In this document: one piece after another, positions 52,104 through 60,507 of the stretch
How positions within the stretch are numbered: the first letter of the stretch is position 1
How the letters are laid out: each line of letters opens with the position of its first letter
NCBI RefSeq assembly: GCF_009688945.1
Contig: NZ_AP021874.1
Span: forward strand, 4,650,001-4,714,000
Source of the DNA: Desulfosarcina alkanivorans
GTDB lineage: Bacteria; Desulfobacterota; Desulfobacteria; Desulfobacterales; Desulfosarcinaceae
Direction: 5' to 3'
DNA: 64,000 bases
Notes under the pieces: generated by a model
The model's database searches: none
What the model saw: only the letters and a program-made list of their open reading frames with translations
Told to the model about the DNA's origin: nothing
Translations under genes and position numbers: made by a program

Positions 52104-52895
52104 TTACCTGTCTGCAGCGTTCGACGCCTGCTGTTCGGGATCGGTCTCTTTGAACAGAACGGCTTTAAGCCATTCCAGCCCGAATTTCAGCAAGGCGATT
52201 TCGTCTTGCTTTATTTTTTCCACGGTGGCGCCGTCCACGTCGATGCGTTTTAAAAAAGAGCTCTCAAAGACAAATTCCTTGAATTTGTCGATGTCGTAGC
52301 TCACCAGGAAAAACATCTTTTTGGCCTTTTCCGTCAATTTGATGTTGGGCGGAAAAGAACGCTTGCGTACCACCAGGTCCGTCCACTCGCGGTTGATTTC
52401 GTCCCTCAGATCCACACCCTGGTCCTCCCGCCATTCGGCCACGGTCCAGTCGCCGTCTTCTTCAAAGCCCTTGCAGTGGGGCTCGTTGATGAAAAAGAAG
52501 AAGCCTTCGTCGTCGGCGCCCTCCTTGTGCTGAAGGGTGGCCGTTCCCAATGGGTAGTAACGGCAGGAAGTGGGGCGATCTTCGTAAATGATGCATCCCT
52601 CCCCGTCTTTGACAAAGGGGCAGGATTCACGCTCGTCGTCCAGCAGTTTGAGGGTGACCATGGGCAGATCGGTCTTTTCCAGCATGTGCGGTTCGGTGTA
52701 GATGGCCAGAAATTCCCGGGAAGAAAGACCCAGGCGGTTTTTCATCTGGATGATGTCGAAGGGGGTCAGGATGATATTGATTCCCCGGCAGCACTGGGTA
52801 AAGCACGATACCCCGGGATGGCATTTGAACTTGAATTGACTGCTGTACCCCAGGCGCACCGGCGATATACAGGCCGTTTTTTCGGCGTCGTTCAT
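52104..52895 (-). CDS. YkgJ-family cysteine-cluster protein
   Basis: A 263-residue soluble protein with a zinc or iron-sulfur cysteine cluster: CHPGVSCFTQCCRGINIILT near residues 25-44 and CPFVKDGEGCIIYEDRPTSC followed by RYYPLG near 90-115. These are the hallmarks of the YkgJ/UPF0153 family, whose biochemical role is unclear. The C-terminal half is helical and acidic. AAAGGA lies before the ATG at 52895. It lies between dapA and the glycerol transporter without clear linkage. Confidence 0.88.
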   Translation of the reverse strand: MNDAEKTACISPVRLGYSSQFKFKCHPGVSCFTQCCRGINIILTPFDIIQMKNRLGLSSREFLAIYTEPHMLEKTDLPMVTLKLLDDERESCPFVKDGEGCIIYEDRPTSCRYYPLGTATLQHKEGADDEGFFFFINEPHCKGFEEDGDWTVAEWREDQGVDLRDEINREWTDLVVRKRSFPPNIKLTEKAKKMFFLVSYDIDKFKEFVFESSFLKRIDVDGATVEKIKQDEIALLKFGLEWLKAVLFKETDPEQQASNAADR

Positions 52896-53089
52896 GGAAT
52901 GTCCTTTCATGGCTGTTCGATTTGTGGCCGGACCCTAACCAAGGCTGTCGCTAAAGTCAATCCGTGTTAAGTCGAAAGTGTTAAGTTTTAAATTAATGCA
53001 TTCTAACCATTATAGAACGATAGCCGTTACCACGGCATTCGCTTGAGAATGCTTTTATCAAATCGGCTCAATCCTTCTCCTTTAAAATG

Positions 53090-53134
53090 CCATTAAAAAA
53101 TAGCGGGGCCGGCTCAATCCAGAGCCGACCCCGC
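53090..53134 (-). terminator. Terminator of the glycerol-transporter operon
   Basis: GCGGGGCCGGCTC (53103-53115) pairs with 53122-53134 (one mismatch position) around a 6-nt loop. On the minus strand it is followed by TATTTTTT. It lies 27 bases past the glpV stop. Confidence 0.9.
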
Positions 53135-53160
53135 GTTTTACCATTCCGTCAGGATAAGGT

Positions 53161-54894
53161 CTACTTCACTTTGCCCGCCCGCCAGGCTTCGATCAGTTTG
53201 TCGTAATCGACCGTTTCCCCCTTGGGTTTTTCATTGGCCAGTTTGGCCTTGGGGGATCCGGGCTGGTTCAGCCAGTAGGCTTCATCCTTTTTGGGATTCA
53301 GCTTGGGGCCGCAGTCGCCCTGGGTCTTGGAGCGGGCGATGCGTTCCAGCACCCGGTCCATCTCCTTGGCCAGGTTGTCCATGGCGGTATCCACGGTCAC
53401 CTCACCGGAAACGGCCTCACCGATATTCTGCCACCACAGCTGGGCCAGTTTCGGATAGTCGGGCACATTGACACCGGTCGGCGTCCAGGCAACGCGGGCC
53501 GGGCTGCGGTAAAACTCCACCAGGCCGCCCAGTTTGGGGGCGCGGTCGGTGAACGACTGGTGGCGGATATCGCTGTCACGGATGGGGGTCAAACCCACAT
53601 GAGCCTTCTTGAGGGAGGTGGTCTTGGCCACACAGAACTGCGCGAACAGCCAGGCTGCTTTTCTACGCTCCAGGGGGGTGGTTTTCATGAAGGTCCATGA
53701 GCCGCAATCCTGGTATCCCAGCTTCATGCCTTCTTCCCAGTAGGGGCCATGGGGCGAGGGGGCCATGCGCCATTTGGGGGTGCCGTCGGCATTCACCGTG
53801 GGTCCCGGCTCGACCATGCTGGGAAGGAACGCGGTGTACCAGAAGATCTGCTGGGCGACACTGCCGTTGGCCAGAAATGGCAGATAGGTGTAAAAATCCA
53901 TGCCCAGGCTGCCCGGAGGCGCATATTTTCTCAACCAGTCCATATACTTTTGAAGGGCGTATTTGGCCGCCGGGCCATTGGCGGCGCCACCGCGGGCAAC
54001 GGTTGCACCGACCGGCTGGCAGCCTTCCATGCGGATACCCCATTCATCGACCGGTTTGCCATTGGGAATTCCCTTGTCGCCCGCGCCGGCCATGGAGAGC
54101 CAGGCATCGGTAAATCGCCAGCCCAGATCCGGAGCCTTTTTGCCATAGTCATTGTGGCCGAATACGGCCTTGCCGTCTATCTCGCGCACATGCTCGGTGA
54201 AAAACTCGGCAATATCCTCGTAGGCCGACCAGTTGACCGGTACGCCCAGTTCATAGCCGTAGATCTGCTTGAATTGCTTCTTGAAGTCCGGTCGCTTGAA
54301 CCAGTCGTAGCGGAACCAGTAAAGGTTGGCGAACTGCTGATCCGGCAGCTGGTAAAGCTTCCCGTCCGGGCCCGTGGTGAAGTCCTTGCCCATGAAGTCG
54401 TCGACATCCAGTGTCGGCAGGGTCACGTCCTTGCCTTCCCCGGTCATAAAATCGGACAGGGGCACCACATAACCATACCGGGCATGGGTGCCGATCAGGT
54501 CGGAATCGTTGATCCAGGCATCGTAAATGTTCTGGCCCGAGGCCCATTGGGTCTGCAGCTTTTCGATAACGTCGCCTTCCTGGATCAGGTCAAAAGAGAC
54601 CTTGATGCCGGTGATCTCTTCGAATGCCTTGCCCAGGACTTTTGCTTCGTATTCATGGGTGGGAATGGTCTCGGAAACGACCTTGATGTTCATGCCCTTA
54701 AACGGCTTGGCCGCATCGATGAACCACGCCATCTCCTTGAGCTGTTCTTTTTTGGACAGGGTCGATGGCTGGAACTCTTCGTCAACCCACTTCTTTGCGG
54801 CCGTCATATCCGCCATGGCCGGGCCTGCCGTCAGGGCCAACATGACCGCCAATGCGACTCCCAGAAGCATCGACTTTTTCAATTTCAATTTCAT
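53161..54894 (-). CDS. glpV: Glycerol ABC transporter substrate-binding protein
   Basis: A 577-residue periplasmic binding protein with a signal peptide cleaved near PAMA at about 28. The mature protein begins ADMTAAKKWVDEEFQPSTLS and has MNIKVVSETIPTHEYEAKVL and LQTQWASGQNIYDAWI, as in the large binding proteins of the rhizobial GlpSTPQUV glycerol transporter. It is last in the minus-strand operon order glpS-glpT-glpP-glpQ-glpU-glpV, which is the same order as in rhizobia. AAAGGAGGAG precedes the ATG. The substrate assignment rests on this synteny and the adjacent glpR, glpA, glpB and glpK. Confidence 0.9.
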   Translation of the reverse strand: MKLKLKKSMLLGVALAVMLALTAGPAMADMTAAKKWVDEEFQPSTLSKKEQLKEMAWFIDAAKPFKGMNIKVVSETIPTHEYEAKVLGKAFEEITGIKVSFDLIQEGDVIEKLQTQWASGQNIYDAWINDSDLIGTHARYGYVVPLSDFMTGEGKDVTLPTLDVDDFMGKDFTTGPDGKLYQLPDQQFANLYWFRYDWFKRPDFKKQFKQIYGYELGVPVNWSAYEDIAEFFTEHVREIDGKAVFGHNDYGKKAPDLGWRFTDAWLSMAGAGDKGIPNGKPVDEWGIRMEGCQPVGATVARGGAANGPAAKYALQKYMDWLRKYAPPGSLGMDFYTYLPFLANGSVAQQIFWYTAFLPSMVEPGPTVNADGTPKWRMAPSPHGPYWEEGMKLGYQDCGSWTFMKTTPLERRKAAWLFAQFCVAKTTSLKKAHVGLTPIRDSDIRHQSFTDRAPKLGGLVEFYRSPARVAWTPTGVNVPDYPKLAQLWWQNIGEAVSGEVTVDTAMDNLAKEMDRVLERIARSKTQGDCGPKLNPKKDEAYWLNQPGSPKAKLANEKPKGETVDYDKLIEAWRAGKVK

Positions 54895-55054
54895 GGGTCT
54901 CCTCCTTTGCGCCTTCAGGGGTAGGATTGGTGCTGTCGGACGCCATCGCAGGCGTGAAGGCAGTGATCGCCATACGATAGAGGAACGTCCTTTTTTTAAC
55001 GGGTGGAGCTATTGTGGATCCGTGGTGTGCATGCCGCGTGCGGCGTTGCCGTTT

Positions 55055-55333
55055 TTATCCCCAGCGCATGACGATAAAAACCCAAACCGCTGAAATGGGC
55101 ATCGCATACCACAAAGCAAAATCCGAGAGTCCGAGCCAGGCAAGATGAATATAGGCGGTGCCCAGCAAGCCGACAAAAAATCGCGTACCCCGTGTTGTCG
55201 GGATTTTCAGGAATCCACGACGTTCAACGGTCGGGGACACCAGCTCCCAGACGAGCATGCCGGCGATCATCAGGAAAATGGTACTGAAGAATATCGCCGT
55301 CGGCACTGTCCAGTACATCCATTCGAAAGTCAT
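55055..55333 (-). CDS. glpU: GlpU-type small membrane protein (DUF2160)
   Basis: A 92-residue inner-membrane protein with two or three hydrophobic helices (about 8-30, 48-66 and 72-90). It matches the small protein encoded between the permeases and the binding protein of GlpSTPQUV transporters, with VSPTVERRGFLKIPTTRGTR between helices. Its exact role in transport is not known. AAAGGGGAA precedes the ATG. It lies 12 bases after glpQ. Confidence 0.88.
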   Translation of the reverse strand: MTFEWMYWTVPTAIFFSTIFLMIAGMLVWELVSPTVERRGFLKIPTTRGTRFFVGLLGTAYIHLAWLGLSDFALWYAMPISAVWVFIVMRWG

Positions 55334-55345
55334 TCTGATTCCCCT

Positions 55346-56149
55346 TTAGACGCGGCCCAAAGCGAATCCCTTGGCCAGATGGTTGCGCACGAACCAGATG
55401 ACCAGGGCGCCCGGAACGATGGTGAGGATGCCGTTGGCCGCCAGCAGACCCCAGTCCAATCCGGTGGCACTGATGGTCCGTGTCATGGTGGCGACAATCG
55501 GTTTGGCCTCGGTGACGGTCAGCGTCCGGGCAAACAGCAGTTCGACCCAGCTGAACATGAAGCAGAAAAACGCCGTTACGCCCACACCGGCCCGGATCAG
55601 TGGAATGAACAGGGTGAAAAAGAACCGGGGAAAGGAGTAGCCGTCGATAAAAGCCGTTTCGTCAATTTCTTTGGGGATGCCGGACATGAAGCCTTCCAGG
55701 ATCCATACCGCCAGCGGTACGTTGAAAAGGCAATGTGCCAGGGCCACGGCAATGTGGGTGTCGATCAGGTTGACGGTGGAGTAGAGCTGGAAATAGGGCA
55801 GCAGGAAAACTGCCGGCGGGGCCATGCGGTTGGTCAGCAGCCAGAAAAACATCTGTCCGTCGCCGAGAAACTTGAAACGCGAAAAGGCATAGGCCGCCGG
55901 CAGGGCAAAGGCCAGGGACATGACGGTGTTCAAGCTGACGTAGATCATGGCGTTGATATAGCCCGAGTACCAGGTCGGGTCCGTGAAGACCTTGATATAG
56001 TTGTCAAAGGTGATGTTGGACGGGTACAGGGAGAAGACACTCAGGATATCGGCGTTACTGCGCAGCGACATGTTGAGCATCCAGTATATGGGCACGATCA
56101 GCAGCACAAAATAAAAAAGCAGGGCGAAGGTCCGCTTTCGGAGTTTCAT
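55346..56149 (-). CDS. glpQ: Glycerol ABC transporter permease
   Basis: A 267-residue inner-membrane permease of the MalG type with six predicted helices. The EAA loop that contacts the ATPase is visible in PKEIDETAFIDGYSFPRFFF. Its start overlaps the glpP stop (ATGA) and it precedes glpU. Confidence 0.94.
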   Translation of the reverse strand: MKLRKRTFALLFYFVLLIVPIYWMLNMSLRSNADILSVFSLYPSNITFDNYIKVFTDPTWYSGYINAMIYVSLNTVMSLAFALPAAYAFSRFKFLGDGQMFFWLLTNRMAPPAVFLLPYFQLYSTVNLIDTHIAVALAHCLFNVPLAVWILEGFMSGIPKEIDETAFIDGYSFPRFFFTLFIPLIRAGVGVTAFFCFMFSWVELLFARTLTVTEAKPIVATMTRTISATGLDWGLLAANGILTIVPGALVIWFVRNHLAKGFALGRV

Positions 56150-57030
56150 GATGTTTTTTCTCCTTTGCCCACATTCAAAAGGGCCTGGTAGAAGATAAAG
56201 CTGAACAGGAGAACGATGAGAAAGTAGATCAGGGAAAACGCCGCAGCCGGACCGAGATCAAACTGACCGGTGGCCAGTTTGACCAGATAGATGGACAAAA
56301 AGGTGGTTGAATTGCCCGGTCCGCCGCCGGTCAGTGCAAAGGGTTCCGCATAGATCAGAAAGCTGTCCATCCACCTGAGTAAAACCGCGATCGTGAGAAC
56401 GCCCCGCATCTTGGGCAGCTGGATATAGAGGAAGACTGCCCAGGACGATGCCCCGTCAATTTTAGCCGCCTGATAGTAGGCCTCCGGAATCGCGCGCAGC
56501 CCGGCATAACAGAGCAGGGCGACCAGCGGTGTCCAGTGCCACACTTCCATGGCCATCAGGGTGACCCAGGCGTATGCCGGGCGGGCGGTATGGTCGAAGG
56601 GGATTTCGAGAAGGTCCAGGCTGTTGATGCCGACGCCGAACAGGCCGATATCCGGCCGGGTGAAGATGATCCAGATGGTGCCGATCACGTTCCAAGGAAT
56701 CAGCAGGGGGATGGCCAGGGTAACCAGGCTGGCGGAGGCGCCCCAGCCCTTTTTGGGCATCGCCAGCGCGATCAGGATGCCCAGGGGAATTTCGATCAGC
56801 AGGACCAGGCCCGAAAATACAAACTGGCGACCCAGGGCGTCGTGCAGGCGGTGGTCGGTCAGCATCTCCTTGAACCATTCGGTCCCCACGAAGACGGCGT
56901 TGCCCGGACCGAAGATATCCTGGATGGAGTAATTGACCACGGTCATCAGCGGTATGATGGCGCTGAAGGCCACGACGACGAAAACCGGCAGCACCAGGAA
57001 CCACGCCTTGTTGTCCGCCCATTTTTCCAT
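56146..57030 (-). CDS. glpP: Glycerol ABC transporter permease
   Basis: A 294-residue inner-membrane permease of the MalF type, the partner of GlpQ. Helices begin near residue 10 and the EAA loop is in IPEAYYQAAKIDGASSWAVF. AGGGAGG precedes the ATG. It follows glpT by 12 bases and overlaps glpQ. Confidence 0.94.
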   Translation of the reverse strand: MEKWADNKAWFLVLPVFVVVAFSAIIPLMTVVNYSIQDIFGPGNAVFVGTEWFKEMLTDHRLHDALGRQFVFSGLVLLIEIPLGILIALAMPKKGWGASASLVTLAIPLLIPWNVIGTIWIIFTRPDIGLFGVGINSLDLLEIPFDHTARPAYAWVTLMAMEVWHWTPLVALLCYAGLRAIPEAYYQAAKIDGASSWAVFLYIQLPKMRGVLTIAVLLRWMDSFLIYAEPFALTGGGPGNSTTFLSIYLVKLATGQFDLGPAAAFSLIYFLIVLLFSFIFYQALLNVGKGEKTS

Positions 57031-57042
57031 GGGATCCTCCCT

Positions 57043-58128
57043 TTATCTGACCAGCCGCTCGTCGGCGAATAGTTTGGTTCGTTGCGGTGGAAACACCAGC
57101 CATGCCGTGTTTTCAGGAACGGGATGCCCTTCGGGCAACCGGGCACGCAGGGTATGGCCATCGAGGGTGGCCGTCAGAATTTTGAAGCTGCCCTGATCCT
57201 CCACGGCGTTCATGGTTGCCGGCACCGCGCCGTCAACGGCCGCCCCATGAACTTCCAGGTGCATGGGGCGAATGCCCAGTTCCAGCGTTCCGCTGGCCTC
57301 GGATCCGAGGGCGGCCGTTTCCGGATCCAGGGTGATGGTTGCACCGCCGATCCGGGCCGTTTGGCCCTCCAGGGTGCATGGCAGAAAGTTCATGCCGGGG
57401 CTTCCGATAAAATACCCGACGAATTTGTGCCGGGGATTTTCGAACAGCTCCTCCGGCGTGCCGATCTGAACGATTTCGCCCTCGTACATGAGGATCACCT
57501 GGTCCGCGAAGGTCAGGGCTTCCACCTGGTCATGGGTGACATAGATCATCGTCAGTTTCAGCTGTTCATGGATTTCCTTGAGCTTGCGGCGCAGGTGCCA
57601 TTTCAGGTGGGGGTCGATAACGGTCAGGGGTTCATCGAAAAGGACGGCCGCAACGTCACTCCTCACGAGGCCGCGGCCCAGAGAAATTTTCTGTTTGGCA
57701 TCGGCACTCAACCCCGCTGCTTTCTTGTTCAGGTCCGGCGTCAGGTCGAGAATCTCGGCCACCTCACGGACCCGCCGGGTGGTGTCCGTTTTGTTGAATC
57801 CCCGGTTTTTCAACGGAAAGGCCAGATTGTCGAAAACGGTCATGGTGTCGTAGAGCACCGGAAATTGAAACACCTGGGCGATATTGCGCTTCTCGGGGGG
57901 CAGACCGGTCACGTCAGTGCCGTCGTAAAGCACCCGGCCCCGGCTGGGTCTGAGCAGGCCGGAAATCACGTTGAGCAGCGTGGTCTTTCCGCAGCCGGAA
58001 GGTCCCAGCAGGGCATAGGCCCCGCCGTCCTCCCACAGGGTGTTGATTTCCTTCAGGGCGTAGTCCGATGCCGTTTCGGGGTTCGGATAATAAGAGTGGG
58101 CGATCTGATCGAATTCTATGCGCGCCAT
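57043..58128 (-). CDS. glpT: Glycerol ABC transporter ATPase GlpT-type
   Basis: A 361-residue MalK-type ATPase. Walker A is GPSGCGKTT, the Q-loop is in VFQFPVLYDTMTV, Walker B is VLFDEPLTVIDPH and the H-loop is VTHDQVEA. The ABC signature is degenerate: LSADAKQK in place of LSGGQ. The C-terminal about 120 residues form the TOBE-like domain. The ATG at 58128 (MARIEFDQ) has GGGAGA upstream; a longer frame upstream overlaps glpS and is not real. It pairs with glpS, which has the intact signature. Confidence 0.93.
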   Translation of the reverse strand: MARIEFDQIAHSYYPNPETASDYALKEINTLWEDGGAYALLGPSGCGKTTLLNVISGLLRPSRGRVLYDGTDVTGLPPEKRNIAQVFQFPVLYDTMTVFDNLAFPLKNRGFNKTDTTRRVREVAEILDLTPDLNKKAAGLSADAKQKISLGRGLVRSDVAAVLFDEPLTVIDPHLKWHLRRKLKEIHEQLKLTMIYVTHDQVEALTFADQVILMYEGEIVQIGTPEELFENPRHKFVGYFIGSPGMNFLPCTLEGQTARIGGATITLDPETAALGSEASGTLELGIRPMHLEVHGAAVDGAVPATMNAVEDQGSFKILTATLDGHTLRARLPEGHPVPENTAWLVFPPQRTKLFADERLVR

Positions 58129-58147
58129 GACGTTCTCCCGGCTATCG

Positions 58148-59239
58148 CTATGCGGAGGGCCCGGCCGCCGGAGGAGCGGCCACCAGCCGGCCGGCGGTGT
58201 CGTAAACAAAAAGGTGCTTCGGGTTGATGTACACGGTAATCTCGTTTCCCATGGAAAAAGGATGCACGCCATACTGTTGAACCACGAAAGCGCTTTTGCC
58301 ATGGTGGACGTAGACGAAGGTTTCCGAGCCGTTGATCTCGGACAGTTCAACGGTGCCGGTGATGGCCAGGTCTTCTTCCGTCTGGCTGGAAAGCCACAGG
58401 TGGTTGGACCGGAAGGCAAACCGGTAAGATCCGCTCGCAAGATCGGCCATGTGCCCGGTCAGGGGAACCGGAATATTATCCCCCATGACCGCCCCGTCCT
58501 CAGTTACCGCACTGTCCAGGGCATTGATGGGCGGGTCGCTGAATACTTCTGCGGCTCTCAAGGTTTCGGGCCGCTGGTATACCATGGCGGTGGCGCCGGT
58601 CTGCATCACCTGGCCTTCGTCGAGAACCACGACGTTACCACCCAGCATCAGGGCTTCGGAGGGTTCGGTGGTGGTATACACCACGATCGCGGACCGTTTC
58701 CGGAAGATGTCCTGAAGCTCGACCCGAAGCTCTTCCCGAAGCTTGTAGTCGAGGTTGACCAGGGGTTCGTCCAGCAAAAGCAGCTGGGCTTCCTTCACCA
58801 GGGCGCGGGCGATGGCGGTTCGCTGCTGCTGACCGCCGGACAACTCTGCGGGAATGCGGTCCAGCATGCCCTCCAGGTGGAGCATTTCGGCCGTTTCGCG
58901 GACCCGCCGGTCGATTTCTTTTTTGGGTATGCCGCCGATTTTCAGCGGAGAGGCGATGTTGTCATAAACGGACAAGGAGGGGTAGTTGATGAACTGCTGG
59001 TAGACCATGGCGATGCTTCGCTTTCTTACGGAAACACCGGTCATGTCCTTACCGTCGATTACGATTTTTCCATTGGTGGGCCGGTCAAGCCCCGCCATGA
59101 TGCGCAACAGGGTGGTTTTGCCGGAAAGGGTCCGACCCAGCAGAACGTTGCGGGACCCCGTTTCAAAAACAAGATCAATCTGATGGAGATGGGTTTCCCC
59201 ATCCACCACTTTGCTGACGTTTTCAAGCTTCAAACCCAT
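58148..59239 (-). CDS. glpS: Glycerol ABC transporter ATPase GlpS-type
   Basis: A 363-residue MalK-type ATPase and first gene of the transporter operon proper. Walker A is GRTLSGKTT, the signature LSGGQQQR is intact and Walker B is LLLDEPLVNLDYK. The H-loop histidine is replaced: YTTTEPSEA stands where VTHD normally is. A TOBE-like C-terminal domain follows. It stands about 210 bases downstream of the glpR stop, a gap holding two GlpR-like boxes, and precedes glpT by 19 bases. Confidence 0.93.
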   Translation of the reverse strand: MGLKLENVSKVVDGETHLHQIDLVFETGSRNVLLGRTLSGKTTLLRIMAGLDRPTNGKIVIDGKDMTGVSVRKRSIAMVYQQFINYPSLSVYDNIASPLKIGGIPKKEIDRRVRETAEMLHLEGMLDRIPAELSGGQQQRTAIARALVKEAQLLLLDEPLVNLDYKLREELRVELQDIFRKRSAIVVYTTTEPSEALMLGGNVVVLDEGQVMQTGATAMVYQRPETLRAAEVFSDPPINALDSAVTEDGAVMGDNIPVPLTGHMADLASGSYRFAFRSNHLWLSSQTEEDLAITGTVELSEINGSETFVYVHHGKSAFVVQQYGVHPFSMGNEITVYINPKHLFVYDTAGRLVAAPPAAGPSA

Positions 59240-59332
59240 CGGCTGGACCCCGATCTATGGATACGGTGAACTGTCGTTCGGATATGAGAAAGAGGGCATG
59301 TCAATTGATATCAAACTAACATCCCGGCTATG

Positions 59333-59348
59333 TTTTCGCAAGTGAAAA
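59333..59348. promoter_or_regulatory. Putative GlpR operator 1
   Basis: TTTTCGCAAGTGAAAA, a TTTTC-N6-GAAAA inverted repeat about 95 bases upstream of the glpS start codon. It differs from the box upstream of glpA in a single base. Confidence 0.55.
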
Positions 59349-59383
59349 TTTATCGAGCCCCCCTGCCCGCCGTGAAAAATCCT

Positions 59384-59399
59384 TTTTCGCAAGCGAACG
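59384..59399. promoter_or_regulatory. Putative GlpR operator 2
   Basis: TTTTCGCAAGCGAACG matches operator 1 in 13 of 16 positions and contains the inverted repeat TTCGC-AA-GCGAA. It lies 51 bases (about five helical turns) from operator 1. Confidence 0.5.
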
Positions 59400-59450
59400 A
59401 TCATGTTGGCCGGATCTGTTCCGGCCGCTGAAATTCACGATACAGACGCC

Positions 59451-60269
59451 TCAGGCGACGTAGAGTTCAACCTCCGATGCGGCGATGACTTCGGCAAGGC
59501 CGGCAGGAGGCTGGCGGTCCGTGAACAGACAATCGATCTCCGCGATGTTGCCGAGTCGGACCATGGCGTTTCGGCCGAACTTGGTGTGATCGGTTGCCAG
59601 AAGCACGTTGCGCGAATTGTCGATTATGGCGCGTGCGGCCCGGACCTCACGGTAGTCGAAGTCCAGCAGTGTTCCGTCCAGGTCGATGCCGCTGATGCCG
59701 ATGATGCCGAAATCCACCTTGAACTGGCTGATAAAGTCGATGGTGGCCTCGCCGATAATGCCCTGATCCCGATGTCGGACCAGTCCGCCGGCGACAATAA
59801 CCTCGAAATTTTCGTTTGCGCTCATGATGGAGGCCACGTTCAGGTTGTTGGTGATCACCCGCAGTCGCTTGTGGTTGCAGAGGGCGTGGGCAATCGCTTC
59901 GGTGGTGGTGCCGATGTTGATAAACAGGGAGGCGTTGTCCGGAATCTGCTGGGCAAGGAGCTGCGCAATTTTCTGCTTCTCGCGGAAACATAGCACTTTG
60001 CGTTCGTTGTAGGCCACGTTTTCTGTGGAGGTCGGCACGGCGGCGCCACCATGATAGCGACACAGATGACCCTTTTCACTGAGGCTGTTGATGTCCCGGC
60101 GAATGGTCTGGGGGGTCACCGAAAAAGACTGGGCCAGCGTTTCAATGGTCACAAAGCCCTGGGCGTGAACCATTTTTCTTATTTTTTCCTGGCGTTTGCG
60201 AACCGGCGCCAATTTTCCGTTCTTTTTGGCGGGTAACGATTTCCCGGCAACTTCGTTGGTTTTTTTCAT
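59451..60269 (-). CDS. glpR: DeoR-family regulator, GlpR-like
   Basis: A 272-residue repressor of the DeoR family. The N-terminal winged helix (about 25-80) has the family signature VTIETLAQSFSVTPQTIRRD and INSLSEKGHLCRYHGGA. The C-terminal sugar-phosphate-sensing domain shows INIGTTTEAIAHAL and ITNNLNVA. GlpR proteins respond to glycerol-3-phosphate. It lies between the transporter operon and the divergent glpAB-glpK genes, so it most likely controls both. The ATG at 60269 has AGGG six bases upstream. Confidence 0.93.
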   Translation of the reverse strand: MKKTNEVAGKSLPAKKNGKLAPVRKRQEKIRKMVHAQGFVTIETLAQSFSVTPQTIRRDINSLSEKGHLCRYHGGAAVPTSTENVAYNERKVLCFREKQKIAQLLAQQIPDNASLFINIGTTTEAIAHALCNHKRLRVITNNLNVASIMSANENFEVIVAGGLVRHRDQGIIGEATIDFISQFKVDFGIIGISGIDLDGTLLDFDYREVRAARAIIDNSRNVLLATDHTKFGRNAMVRLGNIAEIDCLFTDRQPPAGLAEVIAASEVELYVA

Positions 60270-60296
60270 CTGCACCCTGCCTCGCCCGTCCCACAT

Positions 60297-60312
60297 TTTT
60301 CGTTAAAGAAAT
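60297..60312. promoter_or_regulatory. Putative GlpR operator 3, upstream of glpR
   Basis: TTTTCGTTAAAGAAAT keeps the TTTTC-N6-GAAA pattern 28 bases upstream of the glpR start, suggesting autoregulation. Confidence 0.45.
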
Positions 60313-60404
60313 TATTGTTCAGTTTTGGTTGGAAGCGAACATTTTAAGGTGACAACAAGCGGCTGTTGTGTTACTTTTAAGCCATGGATCATTGTAACCG
60401 GTCA

Positions 60405-60422
60405 TTATTATGATCACAATAA
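60405..60422. promoter_or_regulatory. Near-perfect 18-bp palindrome in the glpR-glpA divergent region
   Basis: TTATTATGATCACAATAA is symmetric at 16 of 18 positions. It resembles a binding site for a dimeric regulator; it includes the half-site TGATCACA but does not match the full CRP consensus spacing. Confidence 0.4.
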
Positions 60423-60438
60423 ATAACATTTGTGGTGT

Positions 60439-60454
60439 TTTTTCTCAAGTGAAA
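60439..60454. promoter_or_regulatory. Putative GlpR operator 4, upstream of glpA
   Basis: TTTTCTCAAGTGAAAA, 15 of 16 positions identical to operator 1, ends 53 bases before glpA. A further half-like copy, TTTTCTCATCGAA, starts 20 bases downstream at 60459. Confidence 0.6.
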
Positions 60455-60507
60455 ACCTTTTTTCTCATCGAACCGAAAATTTTGGTATACACCTTGTCGG
60501 GGGTGAA

